Of a stretch of DNA of 64,000 nucleotides, positions 18,608-27,858 are shown piece by piece. How positions within the stretch are numbered: position 1 is the first letter of the stretch; every line of letters begins with the position of its first letter. The notes beneath the pieces were generated by a model that worked only from the letters and a program-made list of their open reading frames with translations, ran no database searches and was not told where the DNA came from. The DNA is taken from positions 1 through 64,000 of the forward strand of contig NZ_JAAAPL010000009.1 in the NCBI RefSeq assembly GCF_011317445.1, in the 5' to 3' direction. The translations under genes were made by a program, and so were the position numbers. The DNA comes from Chelativorans multitrophicus (GTDB lineage: Bacteria; Pseudomonadota; Alphaproteobacteria; Rhizobiales; Rhizobiaceae).

Positions 18608-21145
18608 GTGGAGCATCCTAAGACGCTGGATGGGCCTTGGCGCGTAGCAAGGCTGAATCCGGAGGCCCTGCCGCAGGGTGTTGACCCCGCTTCCGTTACA
18701 GACCTGCATTGGATCGACGCCAAAGTGCCGGGCGCCGTGCAGTACGATCTTGTCCGCAGCGGCGACTTAGAAAATCCGTTCAGCGGAACAGCAGCCGCCT
18801 TCGCGGCGAAATGGGTCGCCGAAAGCAATTGGGTCTACGAAATTGCATTCGATGTCGACCCCGGCGCTTCGGAGCGCTGGGCTCTGGAATTTGAGGGTAT
18901 CGATACATTTGCCGAAATTTGGCTGAATGGCTTCGGCATCGGCACAACCGCCAATGCAAATCGTCAGTACCGTTTTGACTTCGCATCAAGTCTGCTGCGG
19001 CCCACGGGCAACCGACTGGTTATCGTGGTTCGGCATCACGAGGCGGGCATTGTCGACAAAATACCCGAGGCAAGGCGCATCCTTGGCCACAAAGATGGCG
19101 TCGAAGGGCGCTTGGGGAAATCCCTCATACGTCGATATCAGAGAAGCTTTTTTTCAGGCAACAGTACGCTTCTGAATGTCGGAACCGGTGTCTTGGGCAT
19201 CGGCATCAATGGTCCGGTTCGCCTGATTCCCGTTCGCGAGGTTGAAGTTATCGATCTTTTTGTCAGAACCGAATCTCTGACCGCAGATCGGGCCGACCTC
19301 GCGTGCTTTCTCGAACTTGTACATCACGATAATTCCGGACTGGTCGAAGTGACGCTGGAATTGGCGGATCCGGATGAACCAGAGCACGTTGTTGCCACAG
19401 AGACTGCCAGTTCAACAGCTTCGGGCAAGCTCCGCATCGATCTAGTTGTCGATAATCCCAAGCCTTGGTGGCCGCGCGGCTATGGCGCCCCGGCGCTCTA
19501 TACCATCACCGTAAGAATTTCCCGCGCTTCCCGCACGCTGGGCACCCTTCGGCGTGAAATCGGTATCCGCACAGTCAAACTTCTGCAGAAGTTGCCATCC
19601 GGCCGCCCGACATTCCAGCTTGTCGTTAACGGACAGCCCGTGTGGGTCAGGGGCACCAATTTGATCCCGTTCGATTACCTCAAGGTTCATGGCGATCCCG
19701 AGGACTATGTCCGCATCTTCGCCTTACTCGACAACGGAAACATCAATTTCATCCGGATGTGGGGCGGTGGCGCGGTTGAATCCGATGAATTCTACGACCG
19801 CTGTGACAGAAGCGGCATCATGATATGGCAGGATGCTTACCTCCATAGTATGTACTACCCCGAATACGACCCCGAATTCGTCGAAAACTTTCGCGAAGAG
19901 TCGCGGCAGATGATCACCAAGCTGCGTCGTCATGCCTGCCTTACCGTCCTGTGCGGCGGCAACGAGCAGCGCGAGGGTTGGGACGAGTGGGGCTGGCCAG
20001 ATGAGCTGGACCGTTTTTGGGGGGAGGGGATGATCACAGAGCTCATTCCGTCCTTGGTCGAGGAGCTCGCGCCCGGCGTGCCCTATGTTGACAACTCTCC
20101 ACACGGCGATGGACGCTCGGGATCTCCGATTTCTGGCGACGGACACATTTGGGGCAATCACTTCAATTCATTAAAGGATCCGCTCTTTGTCAGCGAAACC
20201 TGCTGGTCAATCGAAAGTTATTCGCGGGCCGAAACGTTAAAAGAAGTGATGGACTTGGACGTCGGGGATTTCAGTGGCAAAGGTTGGGTCCAGAAGTGGG
20301 CCGATCGGACCGGCCGTCCCTTGATCAACAAGTTCCCTTATTCAAGCTACCATCCTTCAGGTGGTCTCGGTCCTTACATCCGTGCGCTCGAACTCGAGCA
20401 AGGGCTGGCTGATCATCATTCGCTTTCGAACTTCCGCCTTCGCAGCCCCTCATGCAGTGGTATCGTCTACTGGTCATTTAACAAGGGGGGACCACTGTTC
20501 CAGTTCGGAGCGGTAGACTACGCGCTCAGGCCGATGATGAGCTACTATATCGTCACGCGGCTATACCGCGACGTGGTCGTGGGCCTATACCGCGACCTTC
20601 AGGATATTCGAGTGGTTGCTTCGAACGTTTCGGCGGCAGATGTCGAAGCAGAGATTGAGCTTGTGCACTTGAGGACTGACGGGACCATCATGAAGCGCTG
20701 GACGGAGCAGATCACCCTGCCGCCCGGCCGAAGCATCCGGGTTATGGATCTCGACGACTACTATAGCAGTATTGTGCAGCGTGACCGGGAGGTTATGTAT
20801 GCCCAGGTCAAGGTCGGCGGTTCACCAGTCGCCGATGATCTGCTGCTTTTCGCGCCACTCGTGGATGTGTGTACGCCAGAATCAGGCCTATCGATTGCTC
20901 AGCGGCAGATCGGTGCCGACGAATGGGAATTGGAATTCACGACAAAAGGGTTGTCCAAGCTAGTCCAGATCGAAAATAGCGACGGGCTCATTCTCTCCGA
21001 CAACTATTTTCCTCTCGCCGCGGGCTACAACCGAACCATCCGTGTTACCGCCTTGGAAAAATCCGGGGCCGAAGTGCATCTGGACATTTCATCGCTCGAC
21101 GCTGAGTCGCACGCGCGGATCCAGTTGGAACGTGGGGCTTACTAG
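18608..21145 (+). CDS. Glycoside hydrolase family 2, beta-mannosidase-like
   Basis: An 845-residue protein, the normal length for beta-mannosidases. A jelly-roll domain (VYEIAFDVDPGASERWALEF, GIDTFAEIWLNG) and an immunoglobulin-like domain precede the TIM barrel (WVRGTNLIPFDYL, NFIRMWGGGAVESDEFYDRCD). The acid/base Glu is probably in CGGNEQ near residue 452, and the nucleophile in the SETCW segment near 530. It starts at GTG after GAGGAAGG. No signal peptide is seen, so it acts on imported glycosides in the cytoplasm. Mannose specificity is inferred from overall type only; other beta-glycosides are possible. Confidence 0.82.
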   Translation: MEHPKTLDGPWRVARLNPEALPQGVDPASVTDLHWIDAKVPGAVQYDLVRSGDLENPFSGTAAAFAAKWVAESNWVYEIAFDVDPGASERWALEFEGIDTFAEIWLNGFGIGTTANANRQYRFDFASSLLRPTGNRLVIVVRHHEAGIVDKIPEARRILGHKDGVEGRLGKSLIRRYQRSFFSGNSTLLNVGTGVLGIGINGPVRLIPVREVEVIDLFVRTESLTADRADLACFLELVHHDNSGLVEVTLELADPDEPEHVVATETASSTASGKLRIDLVVDNPKPWWPRGYGAPALYTITVRISRASRTLGTLRREIGIRTVKLLQKLPSGRPTFQLVVNGQPVWVRGTNLIPFDYLKVHGDPEDYVRIFALLDNGNINFIRMWGGGAVESDEFYDRCDRSGIMIWQDAYLHSMYYPEYDPEFVENFREESRQMITKLRRHACLTVLCGGNEQREGWDEWGWPDELDRFWGEGMITELIPSLVEELAPGVPYVDNSPHGDGRSGSPISGDGHIWGNHFNSLKDPLFVSETCWSIESYSRAETLKEVMDLDVGDFSGKGWVQKWADRTGRPLINKFPYSSYHPSGGLGPYIRALELEQGLADHHSLSNFRLRSPSCSGIVYWSFNKGGPLFQFGAVDYALRPMMSYYIVTRLYRDVVVGLYRDLQDIRVVASNVSAADVEAEIELVHLRTDGTIMKRWTEQITLPPGRSIRVMDLDDYYSSIVQRDREVMYAQVKVGGSPVADDLLLFAPLVDVCTPESGLSIAQRQIGADEWELEFTTKGLSKLVQIENSDGLILSDNYFPLAAGYNRTIRVTALEKSGAEVHLDISSLDAESHARIQLERGAY

Positions 21146-21604
21146 GTCAGAACTTAATGCGGTCGCGTAATGGTTATGTCGCAAACTGATCGTCAACGAA
21201 GGGCTGGCGCATGAATGCCGCTCCCTTTAACCCGGAGTGTATTGGTCTTGCGGGCGCAAACGCGGATTGAGATTGTGAGGGCGCAGCCCTGAACGGAAGT
21301 ATCCGGTCTCACCCCCGCCAGCATCGCAGGAGGGTGGATTCCAGAAAATAGCAAAGACTGTTTGGCGGACAGTTGCCGACGCTTGATCACATTGACCGGA
21401 TGTCTTGATCGGGGGCCGCAAGCCAACAGAACGGTTCTGGCGGAGAATATAGACAAGCCGCCATTTAGCCGCCCATCCCATCTCCGTCGTTTGGAGCGGA
21501 AGGCCGAGCTCAGTGCGCGGGTTGCTGTGCAGAACGACTTCCGCCTCCTGAGTCTCCCGCGATAGTTAATGGCCGGTAACAAAATCAGCGCTGTCCATCT
21601 AGGG
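21146..21604. other. Intergenic stretch, no gene recognised
   Basis: It lies between the convergent GH2 and semialdehyde dehydrogenase genes. Short open frames exist on both strands, but none resembles a known protein. I see no clear terminator hairpin with a T-run. It may be a heavily decayed fragment. Confidence 0.4.
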
Positions 21605-23113
21605 TCACCAATTCGTCGCTATGTATTTGGTCTCTGTGAATTCCAGTATTCCGTGATGCGAGCCCTCCCGCCCCAGCCCACTCTGCTTTACCCCTCCGAA
21701 CGGCGCGGCCGGATCCGAGACCAATCCGCGATTGAGCCCCACCATGCCGCTTTCGATCTTTTCGGAGACCCTGAGGCCCTTGGAGAGGTCCTGTGTATAG
21801 ACATAGGCCATGAGACCATATTCGGTCCCATTCGCTGCAGACAAAACTTCATCCTCGGAATCGAAGCGGATGATTGGCGCCACCGGACCGAAGATTTCCT
21901 CGCTCATTATTGCCGAGGCAGGATCCACATTATCGATTACCGTCGGCGGGAAATAATATCCTTCACGATTGAGCGCCTTACCTCCCGCGAGCACCCGAGC
22001 CCCCCGGCTCTGCGCCTCTTCCACCAGGCCTGATATCCGCTCGACTGCATCCTTGTTTATCAGCGGGCCGCATTGGCTTCCGGTTTCGTAGCCTTTGCCG
22101 ATCGCAAGGGCCTTCATCCTTTCGGCGAGACCTTTTGCAAAGGCGTCAGCAATACCCGATTGGACATAGAACCTATTGGCTGCCGTGCATGCTTCCCCGC
22201 CATTGCGCATTTTGGCGACCATTGCGCCATCGAGGGCTGCCGACAGGTCGGCGTCGTCGAAGACGATGAATGGCGCATTTCCGCCGAGTTCCATCGAACA
22301 CGAGATCACCTTGTCGGCGGCCTCGCGCAGCAATATCCGTCCGACTTCGGTCGAGCCTGTGAAGGACAGTTTGCGCACGCGCGGGTCATGCAGCATCGCA
22401 CTGACAGTCTTGCCCGATCTGGAACTGGTGTAGACGTTGACGACACCATCGGGAACGCCTGCTTCGGCGCAGAGGGCCGCGAGCGCATAGGCGGTCAGCG
22501 GCGTCTCTGTTGCGGGTTTAAGAATGACCGTGCAACCGGCAGCCAATGCAGGCCCTATCTTGCGCGTTGCCATAGCCGCCGGAAAATTCCAGGGTGTCAC
22601 GAGTACTGAAACACCTATCGGCTGATGTTGCACGAGTATCCGATTGGCTCCGCTAGGCGCTTTGTACAATTCGCCGTTGAGCCGGACCGTTTCCTCGGCA
22701 AACCAACGAAAGAATTCGGCCGCGTACGCCACCTCCCCTTGCGCGTCAGCTAAGGTCTTGCCGTTCTCGAGCGAGATCAACTCGGCAAGCATGTCCCTGT
22801 TCTCGATCATCAGTTCAAAACAGCGCCGAAGAACCTCCGACCGGTGACGCGGGGGCGTGGCCGCCCAACCGGGCAATGCCTCATGGGCGGCGTCGATCGC
22901 ACCCATAACGTCCTCTACTTCCGCATCCGCGACTTCCGCAATAACCGTGCCGGTTGACGGGTCGTAGACCGGAATGCGGTTGCCCGTTGCGCCCTCCTTC
23001 CATGCACCTCCAATAAACAGGTTCGAGCGAAGCGCTTTTGGATCGAAGCTTACGCCTGGAAACCGATTGCGTGCAGAAGTGGACATGACCTGAGATTTCC
23101 CTGATGCGTTCAT
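21605..23113 (-). CDS. gabD: NAD(P)-dependent semialdehyde dehydrogenase, GabD-like
   Basis: A 502-residue aldehyde dehydrogenase of the succinate-semialdehyde type. TPWNFPAAMATRKIGPALAAG carries the conserved Asn, MELGGNAP the general base Glu near 275, and GGEACTAANR the nucleophilic Cys near 309. It oxidises a semialdehyde to the acid. Its ATG overlaps the stop of the upstream alcohol dehydrogenase by four bases. That coupling suggests the aldehyde comes from the alcohol dehydrogenase or another operon enzyme. Succinate, glutarate or malonate semialdehyde are all possible substrates. Confidence 0.85.
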   Translation of the reverse strand: MNASGKSQVMSTSARNRFPGVSFDPKALRSNLFIGGAWKEGATGNRIPVYDPSTGTVIAEVADAEVEDVMGAIDAAHEALPGWAATPPRHRSEVLRRCFELMIENRDMLAELISLENGKTLADAQGEVAYAAEFFRWFAEETVRLNGELYKAPSGANRILVQHQPIGVSVLVTPWNFPAAMATRKIGPALAAGCTVILKPATETPLTAYALAALCAEAGVPDGVVNVYTSSRSGKTVSAMLHDPRVRKLSFTGSTEVGRILLREAADKVISCSMELGGNAPFIVFDDADLSAALDGAMVAKMRNGGEACTAANRFYVQSGIADAFAKGLAERMKALAIGKGYETGSQCGPLINKDAVERISGLVEEAQSRGARVLAGGKALNREGYYFPPTVIDNVDPASAIMSEEIFGPVAPIIRFDSEDEVLSAANGTEYGLMAYVYTQDLSKGLRVSEKIESGMVGLNRGLVSDPAAPFGGVKQSGLGREGSHHGILEFTETKYIATNW

Positions 23114-24351
23114 GAATTCAGCGAGCCGATGTATCCCGAGAATGCCGCCTCCACCAGGAGTTGCATGGATTCCTGGTCGAGCGGCCTGGGATTGTTCTTT
23201 ACGAGTCTTTGTGCGCCCAGAGCGTTTTCCACCGTCCAGCCGACCTGGTCAGGTGTCAGACCCAAGGCTTCAAGGGTTGGGGGAATGCCGATTGCCGCAC
23301 AAAGATTCCGCACCCTGTCGATTGCAGCCAGGGCATTCGACGCCGGTTCTGCGCCGGAGGTGGCGACGCCCAGAGCATCCGCGACTTCAACCAGTTCCTG
23401 CGTACAATGACGCCGGTTGAATTCCATCACATAGGGCAGCATCACCGCTACACCCGCTCCGTGGGCGGTGTGCGTCAGCGCGCCTACGGGATACTGAACC
23501 GCGTGAGCAGCAGACGTACCCGCCACCCCGAATGCGAGTCCGGCCAGGAGCGAACCGTACATCAAGTCGCTCCGCGCTGATGTGTCCGTGCCATCGGCAA
23601 CGGCCGCTTCAAGGCTGCGTCCGATCCGGGTGATCGCCTGCAGGGCGAACTGGTCCGACAGGATATTCTTGCCGATGAATACGTTTTCGTGGGCGATGGA
23701 GGGCGACGGAGAATGCGTGCGCGTTGTGAAGGCTTCAATTGCATGTGTGAGGGCATCGGCACCCGAAACCGCTGTCAGGCCGGGTGGGCAGCTATAGGTT
23801 AGCTCGGGATCGCATATCGCAACCTGTGGGATCAGGTAAGGACTGGCAACGCCCACCTTCAGCGTCCGATCAGCGTCCGAGATGACGGCCACCGGAGTCA
23901 CTTCCGAGCCGGTACCTGCTGTTGTGGGAATGGCAACCAGCGGCATGACCGGACCGGGCACTTTGAACTCACCATAGTAATCGGACGGGCGCCCTCCATG
24001 GGCCGCCAGCAGCGCAATGAACTTGGCTGCATCAATGCAACTTCCCCCGCCAATTCCCACGATCATGTCGGCCGAGGCTCGGGACGCTACCGAGGCCCCT
24101 GCCGCCACGGATCTGTCTGGCAGTTCGGGTTCGACGCCGGCAAAGACCGACACTGAGTGGCCCTGTGCCTTAAGCCCATCAACAATCTCGCCGAAATCCC
24201 GCTCCGATTCCAGTCGCGTGTCGGTGACAATAACTATGTTTTGTCCCATCGGAAGCGTGAACCCGGGCAGGGACCGACGCTGGCCAGCTCCGAAAACGAC
24301 ATGTCGCGGTGCCCGCATTACTCCGACAGAACTCAACTGTTCACTCTTCAT
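23110..24351 (-). CDS. Iron-containing alcohol dehydrogenase
   Basis: It has 413 residues. GGGSCIDAAK near 101 is the nucleotide-binding loop. The metal ligands are visible as Asp199 and His203 in DALTHAIEAF, His near 283 in AAHAVQYP and His near 297 in HTAHGAG. The family includes 1,3-propanediol, lactaldehyde and hydroxyacid-oxoacid dehydrogenases and maleylacetate reductase. It overlaps the Ldh-family gene upstream by eleven bases and the aldehyde dehydrogenase downstream by four, so the three are translated as one unit. Confidence 0.88.
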   Translation of the reverse strand: MKSEQLSSVGVMRAPRHVVFGAGQRRSLPGFTLPMGQNIVIVTDTRLESERDFGEIVDGLKAQGHSVSVFAGVEPELPDRSVAAGASVASRASADMIVGIGGGSCIDAAKFIALLAAHGGRPSDYYGEFKVPGPVMPLVAIPTTAGTGSEVTPVAVISDADRTLKVGVASPYLIPQVAICDPELTYSCPPGLTAVSGADALTHAIEAFTTRTHSPSPSIAHENVFIGKNILSDQFALQAITRIGRSLEAAVADGTDTSARSDLMYGSLLAGLAFGVAGTSAAHAVQYPVGALTHTAHGAGVAVMLPYVMEFNRRHCTQELVEVADALGVATSGAEPASNALAAIDRVRNLCAAIGIPPTLEALGLTPDQVGWTVENALGAQRLVKNNPRPLDQESMQLLVEAAFSGYIGSLNS

Positions 24352-25354
24352 TCTTGTGGTCCTTACCGAAGGCGAGATGGTTTATGCGGGCCCATATTTC
24401 ATTGGGAATTTCGAGACCATTCTCGAGATTGCGTTGGCGACTTGCCTGACTGCGTTCCCCTGGCAACCGGACGGCATCAAACCCCTCCGCGGGCGGCTCG
24501 GCGCGCAAAAGATCGAGATATGCGGCAAGACCCGCACCTGGACTGTCGATGATTATGAACACGTCGCCCTTGTTGCAGATGTCGGTAGAATCGAGGGTTC
24601 CCCTGACGTCCCGCCCAAGCGCGGCGCCGGTTAGCGCCGAAACCAGCAACTCGAATGAAAGCCCCAGAGCGTATCCCTTGGCTCCACCAAAGGGAGCAAT
24701 CGCTCCCTTTTTGGCCCGATGTGGATCGGTCGTCGGATTTCCATCGATATCGAGCGCCCAGCCGAGCGGGATTGGCTCGTCCCTGTTGGCGTGGTCATGA
24801 ATCTTCCCCATGGCCACGTGACCGGTCGCCGTGTCAGCTATGTAGGGACCCGTCTCGGTCGGAATTCCGAATGCGATGGGGTTCGTGCCAATCATGGCAC
24901 GCCTTCCGCCCCAAGGGTGCACCAGTGCCTCACTGGTCGACAGGGCAATCATTATCTGACCGTCGGCGGCGACATGTTCGGCGTAAAAGGCGAGCATACC
25001 GATATGGTTCGAATTCGAGATCGCTGCGACAGCGACGCCGTGCTCTCTGGCGCGCCGCCTGGCCACCTCGATCGCTTTCATAGCGACGACCGGTCCCAGA
25101 CCCATCTGACCATCAACCTGAAGAAAGCCAGGGGCGCGCCATTCATGCCTGCCGCTGGTCCGCGGATCGGCAACGCCATTTGCAATGCGCTCGATTATAC
25201 GTGGCAGGCGCAGAAGGCCGTGCGATGCCAGTCCTCGCAATTCGGCCTCGATCAGAAGATCTCGCTGCAGGTCGGCGTTGGCAGCCGGAGCGCCCGCTCG
25301 TCGCAGGACCTCCCCGGCAACTTTTCTCGCTTCTTTAACCGAGACAATTGGCAA
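24341..25354 (-). CDS. Ldh-family (malate/L-lactate-type) oxidoreductase
   Basis: A 337-residue member of the YlbC/ComC-type NAD(P)-dependent dehydrogenases, a fold unrelated to classical lactate dehydrogenase. Typical blocks are LRGLASHGLLRLPRI near 35-50, NSNHIGMLAFYAEHVAADG near 120-135, GTNPIAFGIP, and GAKGYALGLSFELL. It reduces 2-keto acids such as 2,3-diketogulonate, ketopantoate or pyruvate. It starts at TTG with GAGGGA upstream. Position after an enolase-superfamily dehydratase suggests it handles a keto product of that enzyme. Confidence 0.85.
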   Translation of the reverse strand: MPIVSVKEARKVAGEVLRRAGAPAANADLQRDLLIEAELRGLASHGLLRLPRIIERIANGVADPRTSGRHEWRAPGFLQVDGQMGLGPVVAMKAIEVARRRAREHGVAVAAISNSNHIGMLAFYAEHVAADGQIMIALSTSEALVHPWGGRRAMIGTNPIAFGIPTETGPYIADTATGHVAMGKIHDHANRDEPIPLGWALDIDGNPTTDPHRAKKGAIAPFGGAKGYALGLSFELLVSALTGAALGRDVRGTLDSTDICNKGDVFIIIDSPGAGLAAYLDLLRAEPPAEGFDAVRLPGERSQASRQRNLENGLEIPNEIWARINHLAFGKDHKNEE

Positions 25355-25469
25355 TGCTGCAATCCCTCAAGTCTACTTGTTCTGGCAATGTCGTCGAACA
25401 TCGCGAACGGTAGCTGGTCAATGAGCGCGCCGTTCCCGAATTTCGGCGCGCCCTGTTCGATATCCGCTT

Positions 25470-26627
25470 CTAGACCCTGAACTTCTCGATTGCGTCTGGT
25501 CTGACCTCGAGGCCAAGGCCAGGTTCGTCGGTCAGGGAAACGAAGCCGTTCCTGGGCGCAGGGGGATCGACAAACAGGGCCTCGCCCACCTTCCAACTCA
25601 ACCAGTGGAACTCGACGAGCCCGCCGTTCTGAACGCCGGCATGGAAGTGCATGTTGTGATGGGGCTGGGCGCCTCCGGTGGCGATCGGCATATTGTGCGC
25701 TTCAGCCAAATGCGCGATCTTGAGAGCTTCACTGTAGCCGCCGCAATGGGTTACGTTTAGCTGGCAGATATCGTACGACTTGCTTTCGATCAAAGTCCTG
25801 TGGGCTGCCAGGCTGCCGATATTTTGTCCGGCAGCGATAGGAACGGTGGTCTGGTCCCTGAGCCGCTGCAGCAGGTCGGGATCATTTCCGAGGACCGGTT
25901 CCTCAAACCAGATGAGATTGAAGGGCTCGAGGTTCTGGGCGAGCCGCTTGGCTTCGCCGAGCGGGAATGCGCCATTGCCGTCCACCATCAAGCCCTTGTC
26001 GGGCCCGATTGCCTCCCGGACCGCAGCCACGCGCTTGACGTCGTTGAGCAAGAGGTCCTCGGTAAATCCCTGGAACCAATGGGAACCGCCTGGGCGAAGG
26101 CTTTCCTCCCTCGTGATCGGGCGGGACCGGAGCCCTCCCACGATCATCTTGAAACGGGTATGACCTTCGTCAACGAGGTGGGAGACGGTATCAACCAGTT
26201 CCTCGGTCGAATATTCGGCGAGGCCGAATGTGATATAGACCGGGACCTCAGTCCGCGCTCCTCCCAGGAGCACCGACGTCGGAACCCCGTATAACTTGCC
26301 CAGCAGGTCCCAAAGACCAATGTCGACCATGCTCACAGCCGAAGCCCACGCTCCCGTGGCCCTGTGCCTGTTGAAGCGCGTCGAGAGCGAACTGATGACG
26401 CTGTTTATCTTGCACGGATTCTGTCCAATGAGGACGTCACGGAACATGTCGTTCACGACTTTGGCCGCTGTCGAATGCCACTCGCCTGGCGAGGTGTAGC
26501 CGTATCCGCTAATACCTGAGTCGGTATCGATCCTCACCAGGTTGCACTGGCGAACGAACGGGTCTTTCCTGTGTCGCACCATAATGGGGACATCAAGGGC
26601 CACGGCTTCCACATTGGTAATCTTCAT
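25470..26627 (-). CDS. Enolase-superfamily enzyme, mandelate racemase/muconate lactonizing type
   Basis: It has 385 residues: an amino-terminal capping domain, then the barrel with KMIVGG (Lys), MVDGNGAF (metal Asp), WFEEPV (metal Glu) and a carboxy HxxxNMHFHAG region. At the usual third acidic ligand position the sequence reads AAGQNIGS, with Gln instead of Glu. Members abstract a proton alpha to a carboxylate and act mostly as sugar-acid dehydratases or racemases. It lies between the importer ATPase and the Ldh-family gene on the same strand. Confidence 0.88.
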   Translation of the reverse strand: MKITNVEAVALDVPIMVRHRKDPFVRQCNLVRIDTDSGISGYGYTSPGEWHSTAAKVVNDMFRDVLIGQNPCKINSVISSLSTRFNRHRATGAWASAVSMVDIGLWDLLGKLYGVPTSVLLGGARTEVPVYITFGLAEYSTEELVDTVSHLVDEGHTRFKMIVGGLRSRPITREESLRPGGSHWFQGFTEDLLLNDVKRVAAVREAIGPDKGLMVDGNGAFPLGEAKRLAQNLEPFNLIWFEEPVLGNDPDLLQRLRDQTTVPIAAGQNIGSLAAHRTLIESKSYDICQLNVTHCGGYSEALKIAHLAEAHNMPIATGGAQPHHNMHFHAGVQNGGLVEFHWLSWKVGEALFVDPPAPRNGFVSLTDEPGLGLEVRPDAIEKFRV

Positions 26628-26661
26628 CTCTGTCCTACCTTCTTCTCAGTATTGATTGAGC

Positions 26662-27771
26662 CTAGTCGTCCATCACGGGCATGACCCATGGAACGTCGTC
26701 GCCGAATGACACGACGACTTTCTCGGATATATTTGCGACCACGGGTGAGCGACCCTGGACCCGGAAAGCAGAATCGACACCTTCGATATCAAGGAAGTAT
26801 TCGACCACACTCCCGAGATAGCTGATCTTGCTGACAGTACAGACGAAGCTGTTTTCGCCGTTTGGTGTTTCGCTCTTGGCGTCGCCCAGGCGGCTTATCT
26901 CTACGGCGTCGGGCCGGAACATTACATCCACATCCTGAGACATGGCGATGGTATCGATCGACCTGGCGGCCCTGATGCAGATGCTCTCTCCGACCATCAC
27001 ATGTACGTCATGGCTGCTCCTGGCGGAAACGCGGCCACGCAGAAAGTTTGCAACCCCGACCACTTTGCCGACGAACCGGTTGGTGGGCCTGTGATAGATT
27101 TCATCGGGTCGATCGACCTGGAGGATTCTTCCCGCCTGCATGACAGCAATGCGATCGGCCATCGCCAGCGCTTCTTCCTGGCTGTGCGTCACATAGAGGC
27201 TGGTTGTGCCGAGCCGCTGCTGCAGGTGACGAATCTCAAAGCGCATGGACTCGCGCAGGGCTGCGTCGAGATTGCTGAGAGGCTCGTCGAACAGGAGCAC
27301 GTTGGGTTCGAGGGCGATTGCGCGGGCGAGTGCCACGCGCTGCTGCTGCCCGCCGCTCAGCTGGGCCGGAAACCTGTCACTGTAGGGCGCCATGTCCACT
27401 ATGGCCAATACGTTCGACACTCTCTGGGCTATTTCGGCCTTCGGAACCTTCCTCAGCTTGAGACCGTACGCGACGTTGTCGAAGACCTTCATATGCGGCC
27501 AGAGGGCATAGCTCTGGAACACCATGCCGATACCGCGGTCCTCGGGCGGCACGGACTTGCGTCCGTTGGCCAATACCGTTTCGCCTATGCGAATAGAGCC
27601 TGATGTAGGATGCTCCAGCCCCGCAAGCATCCGCAGCGTCGTGGTTTTTCCGCATCCGCTGGGGCCAAGCATTGCCAGCATCTCGCCTTCCGACAAGACA
27701 AGGCTGATATCATCGACCGCTGTAACGGCACCGTATTTTCTAGTAAGATTTTCAAGCTCAACGGCGGGCAT
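26662..27771 (-). CDS. ABC transporter ATP-binding protein, AfuC/PotA type
   Basis: It has 369 residues counted from ATG 27771, which has GAGGA five bases before it; a TTG nine codons upstream is in frame but less likely. Walker A is GPSGCGKTT, the signature LSGGQQQRVALARAI, Walker B VLLFDEPLSNLD, and a TOBE-like carboxy domain follows. It energises the importer whose binding protein and fused permease lie upstream. This subfamily takes up ferric iron, sugar phosphates, polyamines or aminoethylphosphonate; catabolic neighbours argue against iron. Confidence 0.9.
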   Translation of the reverse strand: MPAVELENLTRKYGAVTAVDDISLVLSEGEMLAMLGPSGCGKTTTLRMLAGLEHPTSGSIRIGETVLANGRKSVPPEDRGIGMVFQSYALWPHMKVFDNVAYGLKLRKVPKAEIAQRVSNVLAIVDMAPYSDRFPAQLSGGQQQRVALARAIALEPNVLLFDEPLSNLDAALRESMRFEIRHLQQRLGTTSLYVTHSQEEALAMADRIAVMQAGRILQVDRPDEIYHRPTNRFVGKVVGVANFLRGRVSARSSHDVHVMVGESICIRAARSIDTIAMSQDVDVMFRPDAVEISRLGDAKSETPNGENSFVCTVSKISYLGSVVEYFLDIEGVDSAFRVQGRSPVVANISEKVVVSFGDDVPWVMPVMDD

Positions 27772-27802
27772 TGGCATCCTCGGATGAATCAGTGACAAGG
27801 CT

Positions 27803-27837
27803 GCCGGAAGGCGGATCCAGTCGGTCCGCCTTCCGGC
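27803..27837 (-). promoter_or_regulatory. Perfect 13 bp intercistronic stem-loop
   Basis: GCCGGAAGGCGGA and its exact complement TCCGCCTTCCGGC surround a nine-base loop. It sits between the binding-protein stop and the ATPase start. With no T-run it probably stabilises the upstream mRNA or attenuates read-through, giving more binding protein than ATPase. Confidence 0.75.
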
Positions 27838-27858
27838 GGTTCGCGTCGTAGCGAGGTG

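Noticed and set aside
21193-21582. 129-codon minus-strand frame in the gap after the GH2 gene
   Set aside because: No family resemblance and no ribosome site; overlapping frames on both strands are equally open.
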